Shown here in pieces: positions 16,212 to 25,255 of a DNA stretch of 64,000 bases; positions within the stretch are counted from its first letter, which is position 1; the number at the start of each line of letters is the position of its first letter. Both the position numbers and the translations under genes were made by a program. The stretch comes from Flavobacterium sp. (lineage in GTDB: Bacteria > Bacteroidota > Bacteroidia > Flavobacteriales > Flavobacteriaceae). Below the pieces are notes generated by a model, which saw only the letters and a list, made by a program, of their open reading frames with translations, had not been told where the DNA came from and made no database searches. The stretch lies in the NCBI RefSeq assembly GCF_024642105.1, contig NZ_JAHEBT010000053.1:186001-250000 (forward strand), written 5' to 3'.

Positions 16212-17675
16212 TTACTTCACTGGAATAGAAGCTAAAATCTCTACTAAAAATTTCCAAAATTTCTGAGCCGAAGAAATACTTGCTCTTTCATCTGGCGAGT
16301 GCGCACCGTGAATGGTTGGTCCAAAAGAAATCATATCCATTTCAGGATAGTTAGCACCTAAAATACCACACTCTAAACCAGCGTGACAAGCTACTACTTT
16401 GGCCTTTTCATTATTTTGTTTTTCATAAATCGAAGTCAGCACGTCTAATATTTCTGATTTAGAATTTGGAGTCCAACCCGGATACGAACCTGAAAATTCC
16501 ACTTCGCAGCCCATCAATTCAAAAGCTGAACGCAACGCATTAGCCAAATCCATTTTAGCTGATTCCACAGAAGAACGCGTTAGGCATTGTACCGAAAGTT
16601 GGCCGTTACCTAGCTCTACTTTCGCAATATTATTTGACGTTTCTACCAAATTATCAAAATCAGCACTCATGCGATATACACCGTTAAGAGCGGTGTACAT
16701 GGCACGTACAAAATAAAATTGAGCTATAGAAGGCATCACTTTTGTAGGGGTTGATTCCATTTTTTCAAAACCAATTTCTAAATTGGGCTCCGTACTTTGC
16801 AATTCTGATTTGATTTCATTCACGATTTGTTGCATGTCAAACACAAAAGCTTCGTCATACACCTCTGCAATAATTACTTTTGCGACACTTTCACGCGGAA
16901 TAGCATTACGCAAACTTCCGCCTTGAATAGACGCAATTTGCAATCCAAAATTATCAAAGCCATCAAACAACAAGCGATTCATAATTTTATTAGCATTCCC
17001 TAATCCTTTATGAATATCCATTCCTGAATGCCCCCCATTCAAGCCTTTAACGGTAATGGTATACCCAACAGATCCTTCTGGTGTTGGCTCCTCATCATAT
17101 TCAGCAGTCGCTGTTACATCAATTCCTCCTGCACAACCAATATCAATTTCATCATCTTCTTCGGTATCCAAATTCAAAAGGATTTGCCCTTGCAAAATAC
17201 CTCCTTTTAGGTTCAAAGCACCCGTCATTCCTGTTTCTTCGTCGATAGTAAATAAGGCTTCAATAGCGGGATGTGGAATGTCTTTACTTTCCAAAATTGC
17301 CATAATAGCAGCTACTCCTAATCCATTATCTGCACCCAAGGTAGTTCCATGCGCGCGAACCCAGTCGCCATCCACATACATATCAATTCCTTGAGTATCA
17401 AAATCAAAAACAGTATCCGCATTTTTCTGGTGTACCATATCCAAATGCCCTTGTAGCACAACAGGTTTTCTATTTTCCATTCCTGGAGTCGCAGGCTTTC
17501 TTATGATTACATTGCGAATGTCATCTTCAAAAGTTTCTAATCCTAATTGGTTTCCAAAGTCTTTCATAAAGGCAATAACACGTTCTTCTTTCTTAGAAGG
17601 GCGCGGTACCGCATTCAAATTGGCAAATTGATTCCAAAGTACTTTAGGTTCTAAATTGCGTATTTCTTGGCTCAT
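16212..17675 (-). CDS. pepD: Aminoacyl-histidine dipeptidase (PepD, M20 family)
   Basis: A 487-residue zinc dipeptidase that cleaves Xaa-His and other dipeptides in the cytoplasm. Family motifs are present in order: RPSKKEERVIAF near the N-terminus, LQGHLDMVHQK (first zinc ligand His), TTLGADNGLGVAA (bridging Asp), DEETGMTGA (catalytic Glu), LNLDTEEDDEI, and FGPTIHGAHSPDE (last His ligand). The inserted dimerisation/lid domain lies around 205-390. Length is normal for PepD. Single-gene unit with its own promoter. Confidence 0.93.
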   Translation of the reverse strand: MSQEIRNLEPKVLWNQFANLNAVPRPSKKEERVIAFMKDFGNQLGLETFEDDIRNVIIRKPATPGMENRKPVVLQGHLDMVHQKNADTVFDFDTQGIDMYVDGDWVRAHGTTLGADNGLGVAAIMAILESKDIPHPAIEALFTIDEETGMTGALNLKGGILQGQILLNLDTEEDDEIDIGCAGGIDVTATAEYDEEPTPEGSVGYTITVKGLNGGHSGMDIHKGLGNANKIMNRLLFDGFDNFGLQIASIQGGSLRNAIPRESVAKVIIAEVYDEAFVFDMQQIVNEIKSELQSTEPNLEIGFEKMESTPTKVMPSIAQFYFVRAMYTALNGVYRMSADFDNLVETSNNIAKVELGNGQLSVQCLTRSSVESAKMDLANALRSAFELMGCEVEFSGSYPGWTPNSKSEILDVLTSIYEKQNNEKAKVVACHAGLECGILGANYPEMDMISFGPTIHGAHSPDERASISSAQKFWKFLVEILASIPVK

Positions 17676-17706
17676 ATAGTGTATTCGTTTTTAAGTATCA
17701 AACGAG

Positions 17707-17714
17707 CAAAGTTA
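17707..17714 (-). promoter_or_regulatory. Promoter -7 element (TAACTTTG) for pepD
   Basis: Minus-strand TAACTTTG, full match to TAnnTTTG, 31 nt before the start codon. Confidence 0.5.
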
Positions 17715-17766
17715 CAAAGTTTAAATTCGTTATGAATTGATATTGTGATTATATTTACATCTTAAA

Positions 17767-18837
17767 ATGCATTTTGTGAAACGCCAAAATCTACTTCCCT
17801 ATTTTCTTTTGATTCAAATCATTTTGATTCCATTTCTTGGTTTTTTCCCCGAAGTTATGGAACGATGGTACAGTAACGGACTCTATCCAATTGTTTCCAA
17901 ATCACTTCGAATGCTATTTGGGAATATTCCCTTTTCAGTTGGAGATCTGCTGTATTTTGTATTAATTGTATTCGGAATGAAATGGATTTGGACCAATCGA
18001 AAATCATGGAAAACGCACTGGAAAAAAAATATCAATTTACTATTAAGTGGTATAGCTGTATTGTATTTTGCCTTTCATTTACTTTGGGGATTCAATTATT
18101 ACAGGCAACCTCTTTTTGAGAAAATGAAAATTGAACGAGACTACACTGATGCCGATTTATTGCTTTTTACCAAAAAATTAATTGCTAAAACGAATACTAC
18201 TCAGTTTCAAATTGCACAAAATAAGAATGCTAAAATTGTATTCCCCTATTCGCAAGAACACGTTTTTCAAATGAATTTGAATGGCTACCGAACGCTTGCA
18301 AGCGAATATCCTTTTTTCAATTATTCTGAATTAAGCGCTAAAAAATCACTCTTTAGTTTACCTTTAACTTATATGGGTTTTGGCGGCTATTTGAATCCGT
18401 TTACCAATGAAGCCCAAGTCAATTATTTAATGCCAATGTATAATTCGCCCACCACGAGTTGTCACGAAATGGCACATCAAATGGGCTATGCTAGCGAAAG
18501 TGAATGCAATTTTATCGGATTTATGGCTTCGGTAAAAAACAACGACTTGTATTTTAAATACTCTGGTTACAGTTTTGCTTTGCGGTATTGCTTAGCGAAT
18601 TGGCAGATACGAAATAAAGTTGTTTACAAACAATTACTCTTAACTGTTCATCCCGGTATTTTGAAAAATTACGACGAAAGTGATGCTTTTTGGAAAACCT
18701 ATGAAACTCCTATTGAAACAGGATTCCATCTTTTTTATGATAGTTTCTTAAAATGGAACCAACAAAAAGACGGAATGGAAGGTTACAGCAAATTTGTCAA
18801 CTTGATGGTGAATTATTATAAAAACAAACCTTTATGA
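17767..18837 (+). CDS. DUF3810 family membrane protein with HExxH motif
   Basis: A 356-residue protein with three predicted membrane helices (about 10-27, 58-77, 90-108) and a C-terminal soluble domain. The soluble domain contains TTSCHEMAHQMGYASESE, in which H233-E234-x-x-H237 is a classical zinc-metalloprotease site and E244/E246 could supply the third ligand. This strongly suggests a membrane-anchored metalloprotease, although DUF3810 proteins are annotated only as unknown. Upstream TATATTTA is a near-consensus -7 element. It is followed by ~145 bp of repeat-like DNA before the sigma factor gene. Confidence 0.8.
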   Translation: MHFVKRQNLLPYFLLIQIILIPFLGFFPEVMERWYSNGLYPIVSKSLRMLFGNIPFSVGDLLYFVLIVFGMKWIWTNRKSWKTHWKKNINLLLSGIAVLYFAFHLLWGFNYYRQPLFEKMKIERDYTDADLLLFTKKLIAKTNTTQFQIAQNKNAKIVFPYSQEHVFQMNLNGYRTLASEYPFFNYSELSAKKSLFSLPLTYMGFGGYLNPFTNEAQVNYLMPMYNSPTTSCHEMAHQMGYASESECNFIGFMASVKNNDLYFKYSGYSFALRYCLANWQIRNKVVYKQLLLTVHPGILKNYDESDAFWKTYETPIETGFHLFYDSFLKWNQQKDGMEGYSKFVNLMVNYYKNKPL

Positions 18838-18885
18838 GAATGACAATGTCAAAAATCAAATTCAATATCAAAAATCAAATAATAA

Positions 18886-18946
18886 AAATCTGCGAATCAG
18901 CGGTAAAGAATAAAAAATTGCGTCTTTTTGCCTTTGCGGCAAAATA
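18886..18946. repeat. Degenerate intergenic repeat (TCTGCGAATCAGCGG / TTTGCGGCAAAA)
   Basis: Noncoding sequence containing ATCTGCGAATCAGCGG followed by TTGCGTC...TTTGCCTTTGCGGCAAAA, wording typical of dispersed intergenic repeats in Flavobacterium. Related TTTGC/GCAAA-rich units occur at 53470-53639. Upstream, AAAAATCAAAT is repeated twice (18850-18881). Confidence 0.4.
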
Positions 18947-18983
18947 ATGTAACAAAACAAGACAAAACCCTACTAACCCCAAT

Positions 18984-19487
18984 ATGAAATCGGACTTAGA
19001 ACACTCTTTTGTAAAGCGACTTCAAGAGAATCAGAATATAATCCACAAAATTTGTAGATTGTATACTGAGGATGAAGACGCGCACAAAGATTTGTTCCAA
19101 GAAATTACAATTCAGCTTTGGAAAGCCTATCCTAAGTTTAGAGGCGATAGTAAATTCTCTACTTGGGCGTATCGTGTCGCTTTGAATACTGCCATTACAT
19201 TATACCGAAAGACAAAGCGATCGATAAACACAGTAGGCTACGAAGGCAATTCTCACTTTGTCCCCGAAGTCCAATACAATTACGAAGAAGAAGAACAACT
19301 CAAATTATTATACCAAGCCGTTTACCAATTGAATGACATAGAAAAAGCCCTCATTTTTATGTATTTGGAAGACAAAGATTACACTGAAATTGCCGAAACC
19401 TTAGGAATTAGCGAAGTGAATGCAAGAGTAAAAATGAACAGAATTAAAGGAAAATTAAAAAAACTATTAAATCCTAAAGGAATATGA
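18984..19487 (+). CDS. ECF-type RNA polymerase sigma factor
   Basis: A 167-residue sigma-70 family factor. Region 2 covers about 20-85 (EDEDAHKDLFQEITIQLWKA ... KFSTWAYRVALNTAI) and region 4 about 105-160 (YQLNDIEKALIFMYLEDKDYTEIAETLGIS with a helix-turn-helix). It should redirect RNA polymerase to stress- or envelope-related promoters. Its stop overlaps the start of the next gene by 4 bp (ATGA), the usual arrangement for a sigma/anti-sigma pair. Confidence 0.9.
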   Translation: MKSDLEHSFVKRLQENQNIIHKICRLYTEDEDAHKDLFQEITIQLWKAYPKFRGDSKFSTWAYRVALNTAITLYRKTKRSINTVGYEGNSHFVPEVQYNYEEEEQLKLLYQAVYQLNDIEKALIFMYLEDKDYTEIAETLGISEVNARVKMNRIKGKLKKLLNPKGI

Positions 19488-20098
19488 AAGAGCTGGATTT
19501 ACTAAAGAAAGACTGGCAAAAGAGTGAGGCCTCTTTTGAACAATTGAGCGAAAAAGACATTTATGCTATGATTCACAAAAAATCATCTTCAGTAGTGAAG
19601 TGGATTTTAATTGTGAGTGTTTTAGAATTTGTAATTTTGAATGGAATCGGATTATTATTAAGTGACGATAGAATGAAAGCTATCAGTATTAATCATCCTT
19701 ACTTGCATATCGTTGACATTACAAATTATATCGTAATAGCAAGTTTTATTTTTCTATTCTATAAGAACTATAAAACCATTTCTTCACTTGATTCATCCAA
19801 GAAACTAATTACCGGAATTTTGCGCACTAGAAGAATTGTAACCTATTATATTTTTTGGAATATTATTATTGGGGGAATTGTAGGCGTTTACACTGGGATT
19901 GCCTCATTTAATGACGGATACAATTCGGCTAACCCATCACAATACAAAAAAGTATTAGATGAAGATAACTTTTTAGCTATTGGATTTATAATGATTATTA
20001 CTATGTTAGGAATCTGGTTATTCTACAAACTTCTTTACGGAAATTTTCTAAAAAAATTAAAAACCAATTACGAAGAACTTCAAAAAATAGAATCGTAG
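19484..20098 (+). CDS. Four-helix membrane protein, putative anti-sigma factor
   Basis: A 204-residue protein with a ~32-residue acidic/basic cytoplasmic N-terminus (ELDLLKKDWQKSEASFEQLS) and about four membrane helices (37-58, 82-100, 123-143, 165-185). It starts inside the stop codon of the sigma factor gene, so the two are translationally coupled. The short N-terminal helix could bind the sigma factor. It has no zinc-binding HxxxCxxC motif of ZAS-type anti-sigmas, so the role is inferred from position only. Confidence 0.65.
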   Translation: MKELDLLKKDWQKSEASFEQLSEKDIYAMIHKKSSSVVKWILIVSVLEFVILNGIGLLLSDDRMKAISINHPYLHIVDITNYIVIASFIFLFYKNYKTISSLDSSKKLITGILRTRRIVTYYIFWNIIIGGIVGVYTGIASFNDGYNSANPSQYKKVLDEDNFLAIGFIMIITMLGIWLFYKLLYGNFLKKLKTNYEELQKIES

Positions 20099-20127
20099 AA
20101 AAAGAGGCTTTCGCCTCTTTTTTTTAT
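20099..20127 (+). terminator. Intrinsic terminator
   Basis: AAAGAGGC-tttc-GCCTCTTT hairpin followed by T-rich sequence, directly after the putative anti-sigma gene and before the convergent acyltransferase gene. It may work in both directions. Confidence 0.85.
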
Positions 20128-20128
20128 T

Positions 20129-20938
20129 CTAACATTCCCAATTTCGTAAGGAATTTAAACGTTCTTGTTCTTCAATTTCTTCAGCTGGAATTACTTTCAA
20201 GAAAGACGGATGTTGCTCTATCGCATATTCTACTTTTTCAACAATTTCGTCAATGGTATCATTTTCATAATCAATATCTAAAGGCTCTTTGATAATAAAT
20301 GATTGTAAGATGCCTTTCTTTTTCATTCGCAATCCTTTTTTATCAAAAGAACGTCTGAATCCATCAATCACAATTGGTACCACAATAGGTCTGTGTTCTT
20401 TTATGATGTGTGCAGTCCCTTTTCGAACTGGCTTGAACGATTTAGTTGTTCCTTGCGGAAAAGTAATTACCCAACCATCTGCTAACGCTATTTTTATATT
20501 CTCCGTATCATTAGGATTGACTTCTCTTTTCTCTGTCACATCAACTCCTTTAGCACGCCAAGTGCGTTCAACTGTAATAGCGCCTACATAAGCGAAAATT
20601 CGTGGTAACAATCCCGCCTGCATCGTTTCCTTTGCGGCAACATAATAAATATTCATTTTAGGTTGCCACAAGTACCCTACATTTTTAATTGAATCGGTGC
20701 GCCCGCTCAAACTAGCGTTGAACACATGAAACATAGCAACCACATCAGCAAAATAGGTTTGATGATTGGAGATAAACAAAACATTAGTATCGGGTAAGTC
20801 CTTAATAATTTCAGAACCTTCAATTTGCAATTCGTTAAATCCTCTGTAGCGTCTGTGAGTCAAACATCCTAAAATTCGGATGAGCCACTTTTTAATAAAT
20901 AGGATATGACCAAAAGGATTTCTCTTTAACAATCCCAT
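20129..20938 (-). CDS. 1-acyl-sn-glycerol-3-phosphate acyltransferase-like (PlsC family)
   Basis: A 269-residue membrane-associated acyltransferase. The acyltransferase block 1 reads SNHQTYFAD (57-65), where H59 and D65 are five residues apart instead of the usual four (HX4D). The block corresponding to FPEGTR reads FPQGTTKS (160-167), with Gln for Glu. Later VPIVIDGFRRSF matches the VPV(x)G block. It probably transfers acyl groups to lysophosphatidic acid or to an amino-acid lipid precursor. The deviating motifs make the substrate uncertain. Confidence 0.8.
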   Translation of the reverse strand: MGLLKRNPFGHILFIKKWLIRILGCLTHRRYRGFNELQIEGSEIIKDLPDTNVLFISNHQTYFADVVAMFHVFNASLSGRTDSIKNVGYLWQPKMNIYYVAAKETMQAGLLPRIFAYVGAITVERTWRAKGVDVTEKREVNPNDTENIKIALADGWVITFPQGTTKSFKPVRKGTAHIIKEHRPIVVPIVIDGFRRSFDKKGLRMKKKGILQSFIIKEPLDIDYENDTIDEIVEKVEYAIEQHPSFLKVIPAEEIEEQERLNSLRNWEC

Positions 20939-21022
20939 AAATAAGGTGAATTTTAAAAATATTTATGAAACAAACATACAAAAATTATTTTTGGGTACAA
21001 ATGCACTGCTAACCAGAAAAAA

Positions 21023-21673
21023 TTATAAATTAAAAGTACTCACAAAGACTTCTTTCAACTCACTCAACATCATAGCAGTAGCTCCCCAAACAATATGACT
21101 TTCTATTTCAAAAGCAGGAATCACAATTGAATCAGCATACGAAGTCTGCATTTGGGTTTCTACAATTATGGTGTCACTCAAAAAAGTGGCTAACGGAAGT
21201 TCAATAATTCCTGCGACCTCCAAAGGATCTGGAGTGAATGTGATTTCTTCATTGCAAATTCCTAAATAAGGATATACCATAAAATTACTCGGCGGAATAT
21301 ACACTTCAGTAAATGATTTTACAATCGCTATTTTGTCGGGATGAATACCCACTTCTTCATAGGTTTCCCGAATCGCAGTGGCTGCAAAATCAGCATCCTC
21401 TCGTTCGTACTTGCCTCCTGGAAAAGCAATTTGTGCAGAATGCACGCCTTTATACGAGTTGCGAACAATCAAAACTAAATGGGTTACTCCATTTTTTGGA
21501 TAACACAGCATCAATACCGCAGCAGTTCTTGGATTCTTGTTTGCAAAAGAAGGGTTTTCCAAATTAGCCAAACGTTCTAAAGGAGCCATTTTAGCATGGG
21601 CTGCCGTTGCAGGAAGATTGGCTGCAATTAATTTAGGAACAAACTGTAAAAATTCTTGAAAATCCATAATCAA
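21023..21673 (-). CDS. NUDIX hydrolase, CoA pyrophosphatase type
   Basis: A 216-residue protein with the NUDIX signature in its CoA-pyrophosphatase form: AFPGGKYEREDAD...TAIRETYEEVGI (about 93-120), and IVRNSYKGVHSAQIAFPGG just before, matching the UPF0035 pattern. It likely splits CoA or its derivatives into 3',5'-ADP and phosphopantetheine. Two starts are possible (21673, or ATG at 21667 giving MDFQEFLQF). It lies 84 bp upstream of, and codirectional with, the acyltransferase gene. Confidence 0.85.
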   Translation of the reverse strand: MIMDFQEFLQFVPKLIAANLPATAAHAKMAPLERLANLENPSFANKNPRTAAVLMLCYPKNGVTHLVLIVRNSYKGVHSAQIAFPGGKYEREDADFAATAIRETYEEVGIHPDKIAIVKSFTEVYIPPSNFMVYPYLGICNEEITFTPDPLEVAGIIELPLATFLSDTIIVETQMQTSYADSIVIPAFEIESHIVWGATAMMLSELKEVFVSTFNL

Positions 21674-21759
21674 AACCTATTTTTGCAGGAACAAACAACA
21701 TATAAATATAGTTTAGAAAAAGCAAGTACGCAAACTTTCTGCTACCAAAACAAAAACCT

Positions 21760-22200
21760 ATGTACAGTAAAGAGGAAGCTCAACGATTGAAACGCGAATT
21801 TTGGATTGCCTTCGCCGAAAAATATCCTAGAAAATGGCTGTTGTATGATACCAAAATCAAAGATTTTGCATTTAAATTTTATGTTGACAATAAAAAAGCA
21901 CAAGTACTTATCGACATTGAGCCTCGCAACGACGAAAAACGTATCGCTTACTTTGAAAAATTGGAAGCCCTAAAAAACATTCTAGAAGAAGAGTTTGTAT
22001 CTGATTTGGTTTTTGAAAAAAATTACTATTTGGAAAACGGTAAAACCATAAGCCGAATTTGGGTAGAACAAAACGGAGTAAGTGTTAGTAATCGTAATTA
22101 TTGGGATACCATTTTTGACTTTTTCAACGAAAAAATGGCTGCTCTAGAATTGTTTTATGCCGAATACGATGAATTCATAAAAGATATTGAAATCGCTTAG
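21760..22200 (+). CDS. DUF4268 family protein
   Basis: A 146-residue soluble protein starting MYSKEEAQRLKREFW and containing VLIDIEPRNDEKRIAYFEKLEAL, features of the DUF4268 domain, which is also found in restriction-related proteins. Here it stands alone. Its stop codon directly abuts the stop codon of the convergent gene (TAG|CTA), with no space for a terminator. Function unknown. Confidence 0.75.
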   Translation: MYSKEEAQRLKREFWIAFAEKYPRKWLLYDTKIKDFAFKFYVDNKKAQVLIDIEPRNDEKRIAYFEKLEALKNILEEEFVSDLVFEKNYYLENGKTISRIWVEQNGVSVSNRNYWDTIFDFFNEKMAALELFYAEYDEFIKDIEIA

Positions 22201-22614
22201 CTAATTCATATTGAAAATATTGTAGACTATAATTTGGTCACCGTAATTGATATACAACTGTTTCCGGTTGTCTTGTTTTTTGCGGGTAATAATAGATAAG
22301 GTACAATCCACTCCATCATTATCTTTACAACTAAAACTGTACACAATATCCGTTTCATTTTCGGTAGCTGGCAGATATTCTACAATTTCAAACAATTGAA
22401 TCACCTGAGAATAAATTATAATTCTATTCTTATTAGTATCCAAAGAAACCATCATTTTTGACAATTCTAAATCAGACCAATTACCCCATTTTCCTTTCTG
22501 ATTTTTTTCTAACACACTGAATCCAGAAGTACTAAATTGGTACACCTGCCCATAGGATTGTTGCCATCCTAGACTTAGGAAAAGAAAAAATAGATATCCA
22601 ATTATTTTATTCAT
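22201..22614 (-). CDS. Secreted hypothetical protein
   Basis: A 137-residue protein with a signal peptide (about 1-22, cleaved near YGQ). The mature part is beta-rich with two close cysteines (SCKDNDGVDCTLSI) that could form a disulfide. No family recognised. It is the third gene of a minus-strand run: S8 protease, nitronate monooxygenase, then this, 9 nt apart. Confidence 0.6.
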   Translation of the reverse strand: MNKIIGYLFFLFLSLGWQQSYGQVYQFSTSGFSVLEKNQKGKWGNWSDLELSKMMVSLDTNKNRIIIYSQVIQLFEIVEYLPATENETDIVYSFSCKDNDGVDCTLSIITRKKQDNRKQLYINYGDQIIVYNIFNMN

Positions 22615-22623
22615 TCGTTAGAA

Positions 22624-23568
22624 TTAAAAAGTCCATTGTGTGCATTCTTTTTGTGCTAATTGAAATTCAGTAATGATGTTTTCAAAAATTTTACTGACAG
22701 GTTGTATCTCGTGAATCAACCCTGCAATTTGACCAATCTCTAGTTCGCCATCGTCCAAATTACCTTCAAACATACCTCTTTTTGCTCTAGCTCGACCTAA
22801 CAATTGGATTAATTCTTCTTTGGTAGCGCCTTTAGCATACAATTCTTGTACTTCTTGGTAAAATTTATTCTTAATCAAACGAACAGGAGCCAATTCTTTG
22901 AGAGTCAATTGGGTGTCTCCTTCTTTGGCAGTAATAACCGTATTTTTAAAATTATCGTGAGCCGAAGACTCCACCGAAGCTACAAAACGACTACCCATTT
23001 GTACTCCATCAGCACCTAGCACCATAGCAGCAAGCATTCCTCTACCGGTAGCAATTCCTCCAGCAGCAATCAGTGGAATTGTAATTTTTTCCTTGATCAT
23101 CGGGATCAAAGTAAGTGTAGTAGTTTCTTCTCTACCATTGTGTCCTCCCGCTTCAAATCCTTCTGCTACCACAGCATCTACACCCGCATCTTGAGCCTTT
23201 AGGGCAAAAGTAGAGCTACTCACTACATGCACAATCGTTATACCATTTTCTTTCAAATAAGGCGTCCACGTTTTGGGATTTCCTGCCGAAGTAAAAACAA
23301 TTTTTACTCCTTCATCAACGATAATTTTAAAAATTTCTTCCACATTAGGATACAACATCGGTACATTTACCCCAAAAGGTTTTGAGGTAGCTTTTTGGCA
23401 TTTCCGAATATGTTCTCTCAATACTTCAGGATACATAGAACCCGCACCAATTAATCCTAAACCACCCGCATTACTCACAGCACTGGCTAATTTATAACCA
23501 CTATTCCAGATCATTCCACCTTGAATAATAGGGTATTTAATTTTAAAAAGACTTGTAATGCTATTCAT
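22624..23568 (-). CDS. Nitronate monooxygenase / FabK-like FMN enzyme
   Basis: A 314-residue TIM-barrel flavoprotein of the 2-nitropropane dioxygenase family. Visible motifs are PIIQGGMIWNSG at the N-terminus, AEGFEAGGHNGREETTTL (with the family His) and PLIAAGGIATGRGMLAAMVLGADGVQMGSRF (phosphate-binding loop). Members oxidise propionate-3-nitronate or act as enoyl-ACP reductase FabK; length fits both and the sequence does not decide. It lies 6 nt after the S8 protease gene. Confidence 0.85.
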   Translation of the reverse strand: MNSITSLFKIKYPIIQGGMIWNSGYKLASAVSNAGGLGLIGAGSMYPEVLREHIRKCQKATSKPFGVNVPMLYPNVEEIFKIIVDEGVKIVFTSAGNPKTWTPYLKENGITIVHVVSSSTFALKAQDAGVDAVVAEGFEAGGHNGREETTTLTLIPMIKEKITIPLIAAGGIATGRGMLAAMVLGADGVQMGSRFVASVESSAHDNFKNTVITAKEGDTQLTLKELAPVRLIKNKFYQEVQELYAKGATKEELIQLLGRARAKRGMFEGNLDDGELEIGQIAGLIHEIQPVSKIFENIITEFQLAQKECTQWTF

Positions 23569-23574
23569 AACGAA

Positions 23575-25176
23575 CTATTTTTTAATGATTTTACCCGACT
23601 TAGAAAATCCTTCTGATTCGAATGTATAAAAATAAATTCCTTTTGGCAAATCGGCTACAGAAAGTGTAACAAATCGATTAGCCACTTCTTGTGATTTTAT
23701 TTTTTGTCCCAAAATAGAGTAAATGCCTATGGTTCCAATAGTTTTATTTTCTGGCAAATTAAATTGGATCACATCTGCACTGGGGTTGGGATACACTACA
23801 AAATCGTCTTTGGTCAATTGTCCATTGGCTAAAGCCAAACTAAAATCGGGTATTCCATAGCCAAATTGAGTATTTGGGCTACCATATCGATCCGCTGAAG
23901 CTTGAACCAATTGTCTAATTTCTTGATTGGTTTTATTTGGAAAAGCTTGCCAAAAACTAGCTATCATTCCCGCCAAAATAGGTCCTGAAAACGAGGTTCC
24001 ACTGGCCGTGACTATATTCCCATACTCATCTGAAAGCACTGCCGCTTGACCTTGCGCCATAACATTGGGCTTGACCCTACCATCATAAGAAGGTCCAATT
24101 GAACTAAAACTGGCCAATACTTTTGAAGCGGTAACTGCACCCACTGCAATTACATCCGTTGCTTCTGCGGGTGCACCTACATGTGGTTCTGAAGTACCAC
24201 CTTCATTCCCTGCCGATGCCACTACAATCATCCCTCTTGAAAAAGCAATATTAGCACCTTTAGAAATGAAATTTGTATTTCCCGACATATCAGCATAAGT
24301 GTGACTATAATTCGGATTGTCATAACCAAAATAACCTAAAGAAGTATTGATTACATCCACACCTAAACTATCAGCTTTCTCAGCAGCTTCCACCCAAAGT
24401 GATTCCTCAATGGGATTTTCAGAAGCGGTGTCTTCTGTAATAAACAAATAATAAGACGCATCGGGAGCAGTTCCCACCAAAGCGTTCTCTTTGTAGCCAC
24501 CCATACTGGAAAGTACCATAGTGCCATGATGATTTCCAGAATAATAATTAGCAGAACGATGTACAAAATCATAACCTCCTAGAATTTTATTATGATCTCG
24601 TAAGCGTTGAAAAGGTTGCGCAGTATTCACCCCTGGAAAACCCGCATCCATAATGGCAATAATTTTATCTGAAGCCGTATAATTTTGTTGATGTAAAACT
24701 TGCCCATTTAGCATCTGGATTTGATTAGCCGAAGAGCCATAAGCAAAATCGACTTGTGTTTCCAATTTATTGCTAACGGCCTTAAGTTTTGCAGTACTAA
24801 TCAATTTAGCTGTTGGATTTAACGAACGATTCGCAAATACTACTTTTTCTACAATAGCAAGATTTTTTAAAGCATTGATTGCAGTAACTGTGCCTCGAAC
24901 ATGCAAGGCATTCAACCATTTGGACTGAGCTTTTACCGTAATTCCGTTAGCGGATTTAATTTGGTTGATGTATAATTTAGGAATAGGGACATCTTTAGAG
25001 TCCAAAGGAATGTTTTGTCTGACTCTTCTATCTAAAGCTCTTTGCGAAAGCATTTGCAAAGGCGCATCAAAATACGTTTGTGTATTGGGTTTGGCAGTAA
25101 AATAAACCCAAGCATCTTCTTGTGAAAATCCTACCGAAGTGGTTAGCAATAAAAGAAATAGATAGACGATTCTCAT
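23575..25176 (-). CDS. Subtilisin-like S8 serine protease with T9SS sorting domain
   Basis: A 533-residue exported protease. Signal peptide about 1-19. An N-terminal prodomain-like segment (20-150) precedes the catalytic domain with the Asp-His-Ser triad D177 (IIAIMDAGF), H217 (GNHHGTMV) and S395 (ASGTSFSGP); N324 in ASAGNEGG supplies the oxyanion hole. The last ~75 residues (DDFVVYPNPSADVIQFNL ... KSGKIIKK) are a type A T9SS sorting domain, so the enzyme is delivered to the cell surface or medium. It heads an operon with the nitronate monooxygenase gene. Confidence 0.93.
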   Translation of the reverse strand: MRIVYLFLLLLTTSVGFSQEDAWVYFTAKPNTQTYFDAPLQMLSQRALDRRVRQNIPLDSKDVPIPKLYINQIKSANGITVKAQSKWLNALHVRGTVTAINALKNLAIVEKVVFANRSLNPTAKLISTAKLKAVSNKLETQVDFAYGSSANQIQMLNGQVLHQQNYTASDKIIAIMDAGFPGVNTAQPFQRLRDHNKILGGYDFVHRSANYYSGNHHGTMVLSSMGGYKENALVGTAPDASYYLFITEDTASENPIEESLWVEAAEKADSLGVDVINTSLGYFGYDNPNYSHTYADMSGNTNFISKGANIAFSRGMIVVASAGNEGGTSEPHVGAPAEATDVIAVGAVTASKVLASFSSIGPSYDGRVKPNVMAQGQAAVLSDEYGNIVTASGTSFSGPILAGMIASFWQAFPNKTNQEIRQLVQASADRYGSPNTQFGYGIPDFSLALANGQLTKDDFVVYPNPSADVIQFNLPENKTIGTIGIYSILGQKIKSQEVANRFVTLSVADLPKGIYFYTFESEGFSKSGKIIKK

Positions 25177-25255
25177 AGATGACTTCTTTAACCATTCTAA
25201 CGCAATTATTTTAAATTCGGTATACTAAATCTAAAATTACTACGAAAATACTAAA

